DNA from: Akkermansiaceae bacterium
GTDB taxonomy: Bacteria; Verrucomicrobiota; Verrucomicrobiia; Verrucomicrobiales; Akkermansiaceae
Length of the DNA stretch: 12,050 nucleotides
Assembly: GCA_011524615.1 (NCBI GenBank)
Contig: WTJZ01000274.1
Span: forward strand, 1 to 12,050
Direction: 5' to 3'
The number at the start of each line of letters is the position of its first letter. Within the stretch, counting starts at the first letter, position 1. A program made the translations under genes and the position numbers. A model generated the notes under the pieces. The model was not told the DNA's origin, made no database searches, and saw only the letters and a program-made list of their open reading frames with translations. Below are positions 7,002 to 12,050 of this stretch, one piece after another.

Positions 7002-8048
7002 TTATTGGGTAGGAGGGAGTAAGAGGTTATCGTAATTGATCATAGAGCCATCTTGGCCAAAGGGGTTTCGTTGAAGTTCTTGCTGCTGTAGTGTATTGAG
7101 GAGGAGGCGAGGCCATGCGACTTGGTCGATGATTTCGTCGTTATATCTGAGCTCGATTAAGTACCCATGGTAGGCTCTCGCTCCTAGAGAGGCTAGGTCT
7201 TTGGACTTGCGAGAGCGTGGTAGGTAGTAGGTGGCACTGAGGAACTCCTCACCATTGTGGTTCCAGTCCTGAGAGTTGCGCTGCCATTGAGTCGTGACTT
7301 GGTTACTGGGGAGGGCGGGGACGACTTCGTCATTGAGTGAGTCGTAGGTCTTGATGGACACTTGGACGAGCTTAGGGTCGATGTCAGCAGATGGATCAGC
7401 GATGAGGGGGAAGGTGAGGGTCACCTTTTCTCCAGCAGTGACTGAGGGGTCGACGAACTCATCGACATGGCCAATGATGAGACGCTCTCGATAACTGTCT
7501 CTGGATCCGTATCCATCTCGGAGCTTCCTCGCGGCGATCGAGTAGAGTGGTCCAGCGGCGGTCACGCCTTGGTCAAAGATAAATTCATACAGGGTCGTAG
7601 CCTTACTATAAATTCCCATGAATTCATACATTTCGGCGAGTTGGTATCGCGCGTGAATACTCTGAGGGTAGAGGCGTAGAGTTTCGTTTAGCTTGAGCGC
7701 GACCACTCGCATGTCACCTGACATCCGGGCCTTGCGTGCGGCGAGAAGGAGGTCGCGTTCCTTTCTGCTACTGACGCTGGGGGTAAAGGTGAAGCTCTCT
7801 AGCTGAGGTAAGGTAGGGGTACGGAATCCTTCGGGAAGCGGAGGGAGTTCTGGTAGTGGTTGGTATGTAGGCAGCGCAGGGAGGCTGGGTGCGACTACGG
7901 TGTTCTCGGGCTGTGTGTCTTGTGGCGTGAGGTATGTATAGAATCCAGAGAGGAGGAGGCCGAGTTGCAGCAAACAGAGGATGATCGTGATACCGAAAAG
8001 CCATTTCGGGACCTGTATCATATTTTTTTTGAAGGGTTTGTTGCGCAT
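7002..8048 (-). CDS. Single-pass membrane protein with TPR-like repeats, function unknown
   Basis: From the ATG at 8048 the protein is 348 residues. It has a basic N-terminus (RNKPFKK), one strong membrane helix (about 16-38), a proline-rich linker (43-92, including PELPPLPEGF), a TPR-like helical region (about 94-165: two helix pairs, with LRLYPQSIHARYQLAEMYEFMG typical of a TPR helix pair) and a beta-rich C-terminal domain (190-320). Positive-inside suggests that the TPR and C-terminal domains are outside the cytoplasm. A second ATG at 8021 (MIQVPKWL) is also plausible; the open frame extends up to 8177, but that would overlap pabB and I reject it. An A8 run (8030-8023) sits between the two ATGs. 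This is the first gene of a tight operon with the exported Ig-like protein and diverges from pabB. No family name is given. Confidence 0.8.
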   Translation of the reverse strand: MRNKPFKKNMIQVPKWLFGITIILCLLQLGLLLSGFYTYLTPQDTQPENTVVAPSLPALPTYQPLPELPPLPEGFRTPTLPQLESFTFTPSVSSRKERDLLLAARKARMSGDMRVVALKLNETLRLYPQSIHARYQLAEMYEFMGIYSKATTLYEFIFDQGVTAAGPLYSIAARKLRDGYGSRDSYRERLIIGHVDEFVDPSVTAGEKVTLTFPLIADPSADIDPKLVQVSIKTYDSLNDEVVPALPSNQVTTQWQRNSQDWNHNGEEFLSATYYLPRSRKSKDLASLGARAYHGYLIELRYNDEIIDQVAWPRLLLNTLQQQELQRNPFGQDGSMINYDNLLLPPTQ

Positions 8049-8064
8049 ACTTTTGTGAATTTGG

Positions 8065-8074
8065 CCAGATCTGG
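8065..8074. promoter_or_regulatory. 10-bp palindrome in the pabB / TPR-gene divergent region
   Basis: CCAGATCTGG is a perfect palindrome located 17 bases before the preferred start of the TPR gene and upstream of the candidate pabB -10 box. It could be an operator, but a palindrome of this length also arises by chance. Confidence 0.2.
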
Positions 8075-8098
8075 AGAGTTCGTCACTTATAAAAACGA

Positions 8099-8104
8099 TA
8101 TAAT
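8099..8104 (+). promoter_or_regulatory. Candidate pabB promoter -10 box
   Basis: A perfect TATAAT lies 64 bases before the pabB ATG in an AT-rich stretch between the divergent genes. The matching -35 region (about 8076-8081) is poor, so the promoter is only tentative. A TATAAG on the opposite strand (8091-8086) could serve the TPR operon. Confidence 0.33.
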
Positions 8105-8167
8105 TTGAATTTTGTTCATTTAAGAAAGGTGATTTCTTTCGCTTGATCTCTGTATGGGCATGGCGTA

Positions 8168-9397
8168 ATGGAAGCACCAGTGGACACCCTAGGAATCAAC
8201 ACAGAGAATCTGAAGCCGGCCGAACTCCTCGCACTAGTGGAGCTCCAGGGGGCGATCTTGTTCGATAGTGTTGGGAACTTTCCTAGTAACTATCAGGTTC
8301 CACTATCGATCTTGGCCATCTCGCCGAGTAAGGTCTATCGAGGTCATATCTCTAATGTGCAGGAACTGGAGTCTCTCCTGAGAGAGGACAGTCCCTCTCA
8401 GGACTTGGGGTATCCTACGGGTGGACTAGCGGGATGGGTGGATTATGATGGTCATTACACCTTCGGGTATTACGAACGATTCTGGGTCTACAATGAGGAG
8501 TCAGAGGAGTGGATTCAGTACGGGAATGAACCAGTGCTGTCATCTGCGACCAAACAGGTCGTGCCTGAAATGGGGCCATGGGCAGCGAAGACCTCGAGAC
8601 AGGAATACGTGAGTGCCGTCTCACAGGCTCAAGAGTACATCGCGGCGGGACATATCTATCAGGTGAACCTCGCTCAGCGTTTTAGTACTGTAATGGAGGA
8701 GGCCGTAGATCTCTACCCTCTCTACCAGAGACTGCGTGAGGAGTCACCAGCTCCGATGGCGTGCTATGGACAACTAGGACAGGTGGAGCTCCTGTGTTCC
8801 TCGCCTGAGACGTTTTTGAAGATGAGTAGCCAATTGGTCGAGACGAGACCGATCAAAGGGACTAGCCCTCGGTTCGCCGATCCTGAGCAAGATAATCTCT
8901 CTGCATACCAGCTAATGAGCTCTGAGAAGGAAAAGGCCGAGCTCCTCATGATCACGGACCTGCTCCGGAATGATCTGGGACAAGTCTGTGAATACGGCTC
9001 CGTCATGGTGGATGAGCTCCTCAGCGTGGAGAAGCTAGAACAAGTCTATCACATGGTATCGACGGTCAAAGGGACATTACGTGATGAGGTGAGTCATCTC
9101 CAAGTACTGCAGAGGTGTCTGCCGGGAGGTAGCATTACTGGTGCACCTAAGCTGCGCGCGATGCAGGTGATCGATGAGTTAGAGCCCTGTAAGCGAGGGC
9201 TCTATACGGGAGTCGCGGGGTATCTCGGTCATAATGGTGAAAGCCAGTTCAATATTATCATTCGTTCTCTGATCCGTGAAGGAGATCAAATCCACTATCA
9301 TGTAGGGGCAGGGATCGTGGCTGACTCTGTGCCAGAGAAGGAATATGAGGAAACTCTGGTGAAGGCGGAAGGAATTAGACGTGCTTTGGCTACGTGA
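8168..9397 (+). CDS. pabB: Aminodeoxychorismate synthase component I (PabB)
   Basis: This 409-residue enzyme belongs to the chorismate-binding family and catalyses amination of chorismate to 4-amino-4-deoxychorismate, the first step of p-aminobenzoate and folate synthesis. It should work in the cytosol with a PabA glutaminase, which is not in this window. The deciding motif is RPIKGT (227-232): K230 is the active-site lysine of PabB, whereas anthranilate synthase TrpE usually has Ala there. Other motifs are EKEKAELLMITDLLRNDLG (253-271) with its metal-binding Glu, H295 in VYHMVSTVKG, PGGSITGAPK (319-328) and GAGIVADSVPEKEYEET (380-396). The protein is somewhat shorter than E. coli PabB (453 residues), mostly in the N-terminal region, and has no fused PabA or PabC domain. 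The ATG overlaps the stop of a four-codon frame (8154-8168). The gene is divergent from the TPR operon. Confidence 0.93.
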   Translation: MEAPVDTLGINTENLKPAELLALVELQGAILFDSVGNFPSNYQVPLSILAISPSKVYRGHISNVQELESLLREDSPSQDLGYPTGGLAGWVDYDGHYTFGYYERFWVYNEESEEWIQYGNEPVLSSATKQVVPEMGPWAAKTSRQEYVSAVSQAQEYIAAGHIYQVNLAQRFSTVMEEAVDLYPLYQRLREESPAPMACYGQLGQVELLCSSPETFLKMSSQLVETRPIKGTSPRFADPEQDNLSAYQLMSSEKEKAELLMITDLLRNDLGQVCEYGSVMVDELLSVEKLEQVYHMVSTVKGTLRDEVSHLQVLQRCLPGGSITGAPKLRAMQVIDELEPCKRGLYTGVAGYLGHNGESQFNIIIRSLIREGDQIHYHVGAGIVADSVPEKEYEETLVKAEGIRRALAT

Positions 9398-9453
9398 GTG
9401 GGGGTTTTATTTGTTCTTTTTTGTCCTTTTTGTTGATACGTTTATATTTTGTA

Positions 9454-9481
9454 TTGATTGATTTATTTTGTTTAGTAAAGT
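9454..9481 (+). promoter_or_regulatory. Tentative promoter of the PEP-CTERM gene
   Basis: TTGATT (9454-9459) and TAAAGT (9476-9481) are separated by 16 bases, giving a passable sigma-70-like pair 42 bases before the ATG. In such AT-rich DNA similar matches are easy to find, so support is weak. Confidence 0.25.
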
Positions 9482-9490
9482 GATTGATTT
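9455..9490 (+). repeat. Pair of 10-bp direct repeats upstream of the PEP-CTERM gene
   Basis: TGATTGATTT occurs at 9455-9464 and again at 9481-9490, a 26-bp period (about 2.5 DNA turns). The copies flank the spacer of the candidate promoter. They could be binding sites for a regulator, or simply low-complexity AT sequence. Confidence 0.5.
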
Positions 9491-9523
9491 TTAGCGAGGG
9501 CTGTCAGTTGGTGTTGAGTTGCC

Positions 9524-10168
9524 ATGAAAAACCGCTATTTTTTGCTCTTAGGGATGACCAGCAGTATGTGCTGCATGAGTCAAGGTGCCTTACTATTGAC
9601 CGCAATATATGATGGTTATGGGAGTAGTCCCAAAGGGGTGGAGGTCTATGTCATGGAGACTGGAGCGTATGAGGGGTACACATTAGATATCCAATCGAAT
9701 GCGAATACGACATGGATGACGGGGTACACCTTTGATACGACGATCTACAGTGCAGGACAGTTTCTCTATGTGACGAGTACTCCTACAGCGGTGGAATTGG
9801 TGAGTATGTCAGGTGTTATTATTGATGACGGTTCGTTCACGATGAATGGAGATGATCGAGTGCGGCTGACGAATGGGGGAGAGACGATAGATCAATATGG
9901 GGTTACTGATCTAGATGGGACGGGCGAGGACTGGGAATATCTCGACTCGTATGCGGTCAGGAGTACGGGCCAGGCATGGACTGGGAACTTTGAGCTCAGC
10001 GAGTGGTCAGTGGCACCAGTGAATAGTCTGAGTAGCAGTAATAGTGGACTCACCAGTGCGCTGGGCAGTTATACCATCCCTGAACCAGCGGTTCATGTCA
10101 TGGGGCTTGTGGGGCTCGGGATCTGCTGTCGCAGACGCAGAGCTGAACTGCGAGAGGGCTCTGCATGA
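9524..10168 (+). CDS. PEP-CTERM sorted surface protein with a lamin-tail-like domain
   Basis: This 214-residue protein has a signal peptide (1-21), a beta-rich body and a C-terminal PEP-CTERM sorting signal: IPEP (185-188), a short hydrophobic span (191-202) and an arginine cluster (203-206). An exosortase encoded elsewhere would cleave at PEP and pass the protein to the envelope or exopolysaccharide. The body (about 22-170) resembles the lamin-tail-like (LTD) domain found ahead of extracellular nucleases such as ExeM/NucH: LLLTAIYDG and PKGVEVYV at the start, GQFLYVTS in the middle, FTMNGDDRVRLTNGGETIDQYG, then DGTGEDWEYLDSYAVR and a closing WTGNFELSEWSV. No nuclease domain follows, so it is probably structural or binding rather than catalytic. 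The LTD match is by eye. The membrane span is short, and CC precedes the arginines. It lies alone between pabB and aspS. Confidence 0.88.
   Translation: MKNRYFLLLGMTSSMCCMSQGALLLTAIYDGYGSSPKGVEVYVMETGAYEGYTLDIQSNANTTWMTGYTFDTTIYSAGQFLYVTSTPTAVELVSMSGVIIDDGSFTMNGDDRVRLTNGGETIDQYGVTDLDGTGEDWEYLDSYAVRSTGQAWTGNFELSEWSVAPVNSLSSSNSGLTSALGSYTIPEPAVHVMGLVGLGICCRRRRAELREGSA
10137..10164 (+). terminator. Inverted repeat overlapping the 3' end of the PEP-CTERM gene
   Basis: GCAGAGC (10137-10143) pairs perfectly with GCTCTGC (10158-10164), with a 14-base loop, ending just before the TGA stop at 10166-10168. It encodes the terminal Arg-rich tail, so the repeat may partly reflect coding constraints. There is an A-run rather than a T-run downstream, so termination is only a possibility. 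Confidence 0.3.
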
Positions 10169-10252
10169 GTAGAATCACGAAAAAAAAGCGATAAGGTGTT
10201 TGCAAGAACGGGGTGACAGTGTAATCGAGGGGCAAGATTTTATAAACATCAC

Positions 10253-12049
10253 ATGAGAACACATCACTGTAACGAACTACGAGCAGCAGACGCAGGGAAA
10301 ACCGTAACACTAATCGGTTGGATCAATACCGTACGTGACCAAGGTGGAGTCATCTTTGTTGACCTTCGTGACCGTGAGGGAGTAACGCAGTGTGTCTTCC
10401 GTTCTGAGGTCTCACCTGAGGCGGCAGAATTAAGCCATAAGCTCCGTGCAGAGGATGTGATCCAAGTCACAGGTGAGTGTGCGATGCGTCTCAAAAGTGA
10501 TGAAGTTGATACAACGAATGCGAGTCTCGAGACTGGTGAGATCGAGATCGTCGTCTCAGAGCTCAAGATCGTAAACAAGGCTGAGGTTCTCCCATTCCAG
10601 CTAGACAAGGAGCTCTCCAATGAGGACCTCCGTATGAAGTACCGTTACCTCGACCTACGTCGTCCACGTATGGCGGATAACATGAAGAAGCGTCACCGTG
10701 TAGCGAAGGCGACTCGTGATTACCTCGACGATAACGGATTCATGGAGATCGAGACTCCGATTCTCTCTAAGTCGACGCCAGAGGGCGCGCGTGACTTCCT
10801 CGTGCCATCACGTCTGCAGGCTGGTGGGTTCTATGCTCTCCCGCAGGCGCCTCAGCAGTACAAGCAACTCCTCATGGTAGCGGGGATCGAGCGTTATTTC
10901 CAAATCGCTAAGTGCTTCCGTGATGAGGACTTACGTGCGGATCGTCAGCCTGAGTTCACTCAGATCGACATGGAAGCATCATTTGTTGATCAGGAGGACA
11001 TCATCGGATTGATCGAAGGTCTCCTTGGTCGTGTGTTCAAAGAGTCAATCGGTGTCGATATCCCAGCTAAGTTTGAGCGTCTGACGTTCCAAGAGGCCAT
11101 GAATCTCTATGGATCTGATAAGCCAGATCGTCGATTCGGCTACGAGATGGTGGACCTTTCGGACACGTTCGAGAACTGTGAGTTCAAGGTATTCTCAGGA
11201 GCGATTAAGAATGGTGGTGTCGTGAAGGCGATCAATGCGAAAGGCTTTGCTGGTATCTCAACCGGTCAGATCGATGCGCTCACCAAGCTCGCTCAGGAAC
11301 ATGGAGCGAAGGGGCTCGCATACATTCAAGTACGTGGTGAAGAGCGTGACACATGGAGATCTCCATTCGTGAAGCGCCTTACCGACGAGGAGCTCAATGA
11401 GATGAAGGAGCGCCTCAATATCGAGCCAGGTGACCTTATTCTCTTTGCTGCCGATCAATGGCAACCAGCATGTGAAGTACTTGGTCGTATTCGTCTAGAG
11501 GTGGCTGAGCTCCAAGAACTCCTCAAGGGGAACGAAGAGTTGAACTTCCTCTGGGTAACAGAGTTCCCACTCGTGGAGTACAATGAAGAAGATGATAAGT
11601 GGCATGCAGTACACCACCCGTTCACTCGTCCCGTGAAGGAAGATGAGGAGAAACTCAAGGCTGGTCAACTAGAAGGTCTCCGTGCCCAGGCATATGATGT
11701 CGTCCTCAACGGTTACGAAATCGGTGGTGGATCGATCCGAATCCACGAAGCTGACCTCCAAGAGGCGATGTTCGATGCGATCGGAGTAACGCAACAGGAG
11801 AAGGAAGAAATGTTTAATCACATTCTGGACGCATTCAAGTACGGCGCACCTCCACACGGTGGGGTAGCACTAGGACTTGACCGTCTTGCTATGCTCGTCT
11901 GTGGCGAGGACTCAATCCGTGAGGTAATGGCCTTCCCGAAAAACAACAAGGGAATGGACCTCATGACAGACAGTCCAGCTCAGGTAGATCCTAAGCAACT
12001 TCGTGATCTCCGTATCAAAACGGTAGAGAAGAAGAAGGAAGACGCATAA
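10253..12049 (+). CDS. aspS: Aspartyl-tRNA synthetase, bacterial type
   Basis: This 598-residue class IIb synthetase charges tRNA-Asp (and perhaps tRNA-Asn) with aspartate in the cytosol. Domain order is that of bacterial AspRS: an OB-fold anticodon-binding domain (about 15-105), the catalytic core with motif 1 (around FMEIETPIL, 163-171) and motif 2 (FRDEDLRADRQPEFTQID, 222-239), the bacterial GAD insertion (about 290-420), then GYEIGGGSIRIH (487-498) and motif 3 GVALGLDRLAML (537-548). Length is close to E. coli AspRS (590), and the start MRTHHCNELR aligns with its MRTEYCGQLR, which supports the ATG at 10253. The residue after RD in the anticodon loop (RDQGG, Q30) is Gln, where discriminating enzymes tend to have Leu and non-discriminating ones His, so specificity is open. 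Arg codons are mostly CGT, a bias expected of a highly expressed gene. The stop codon is complete. Confidence 0.98.
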   Translation: MRTHHCNELRAADAGKTVTLIGWINTVRDQGGVIFVDLRDREGVTQCVFRSEVSPEAAELSHKLRAEDVIQVTGECAMRLKSDEVDTTNASLETGEIEIVVSELKIVNKAEVLPFQLDKELSNEDLRMKYRYLDLRRPRMADNMKKRHRVAKATRDYLDDNGFMEIETPILSKSTPEGARDFLVPSRLQAGGFYALPQAPQQYKQLLMVAGIERYFQIAKCFRDEDLRADRQPEFTQIDMEASFVDQEDIIGLIEGLLGRVFKESIGVDIPAKFERLTFQEAMNLYGSDKPDRRFGYEMVDLSDTFENCEFKVFSGAIKNGGVVKAINAKGFAGISTGQIDALTKLAQEHGAKGLAYIQVRGEERDTWRSPFVKRLTDEELNEMKERLNIEPGDLILFAADQWQPACEVLGRIRLEVAELQELLKGNEELNFLWVTEFPLVEYNEEDDKWHAVHHPFTRPVKEDEEKLKAGQLEGLRAQAYDVVLNGYEIGGGSIRIHEADLQEAMFDAIGVTQQEKEEMFNHILDAFKYGAPPHGGVALGLDRLAMLVCGEDSIREVMAFPKNNKGMDLMTDSPAQVDPKQLRDLRIKTVEKKKEDA

Positions 12050-12050
12050 T

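Larger units (their letters stand above)
9398..9523. other. AT-rich spacer between pabB and the PEP-CTERM gene
   Basis: The + strand here is strongly T-rich (9404-9476), unlike the roughly 50% GC neighbours. The T-rich start follows the pabB stop without a clear hairpin. The second half holds the direct repeat and the tentative promoter listed separately. Confidence 0.5.

Noticed and set aside
8049..8177. N-terminal extension of the TPR membrane protein, open up to 8177
   Set aside because: It would overlap the start of divergent pabB, covers AT-rich promoter-like DNA, and would put about 59 polar residues ahead of the membrane helix. The ATGs at 8048 or 8021 are more natural.
9508..9523. 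Sigma-54-like TTGG...TTGC before the PEP-CTERM gene
   Set aside because: The spacing is one base short, and the element ends at the start codon, leaving no room for a transcription start upstream.
10264..10620. Antisense open frame inside aspS
   Set aside because: A Ser-rich shadow of strongly biased aspS codons; no domain and no start signal.
9524..12049. pabB, PEP-CTERM gene and aspS as one operon
   Set aside because: The gaps are 126 and 84 bp, AT-rich and promoter-like, and the functions are unrelated.

Overview
The window carries ten protein-coding genes, nearly all apparently chromosomal housekeeping or lineage-specific genes. No RNA gene, insertion sequence, prophage or CRISPR array is visible. 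The best guess for the source is a Verrucomicrobiota-type (PVC group) bacterium. That rests on a PEP-CTERM surface protein, several exported proteins of no recognised family, moderate GC, and start codons almost all without a Shine-Dalgarno sequence. The phylum is an inference, not a proof.

Layout, left to right: a short-chain dehydrogenase with a signal peptide (-, 13-786); a 324-bp divergent intergenic region; an MsbA/BmrA-type ABC exporter half-transporter (+, 1111-2904); a membrane-anchored endonuclease/exonuclease/phosphatase-fold protein resembling VanJ/YafD (-, 2951-3922); a small exported CxxC protein of unknown function (+, 4004-4501); an M42 metallo-aminopeptidase (-, 4554-5627); a glyoxalase/VOC-fold protein (+, 5669-6076); a two-gene operon encoding a membrane-anchored TPR protein and an exported Ig-like protein (-, 8048-7002 then 6999-6148); pabB, the chorismate-aminating subunit for folate synthesis (+, 8168-9397); a PEP-CTERM protein with a lamin-tail-like domain (+, 9524-10168); and aspS, aspartyl-tRNA synthetase, complete to its stop codon one base before the window end (+, 10253-12049).

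Up to pabB the transcription units alternate strand almost one by one, so most genes probably have their own promoter. Only the TPR/Ig-like pair, separated by 2 bp, looks like a true operon. The convergent gene ends carry inverted repeats that could act as shared terminators, but none has a downstream T-tract. The two AT-rich gaps, before pabB and before the PEP-CTERM gene, hold the most promoter-like sequence.

The genes do not form one pathway. A loose theme is the cell envelope: an exporter, an exported SDR, a membrane phosphatase-fold protein, four exported or anchored proteins of unknown role and a sorted surface protein. I found no convincing new multi-gene system. The best leads are the TPR/Ig-like pair, the exported SDR, the lamin-tail PEP-CTERM protein and the near absence of Shine-Dalgarno sequences.
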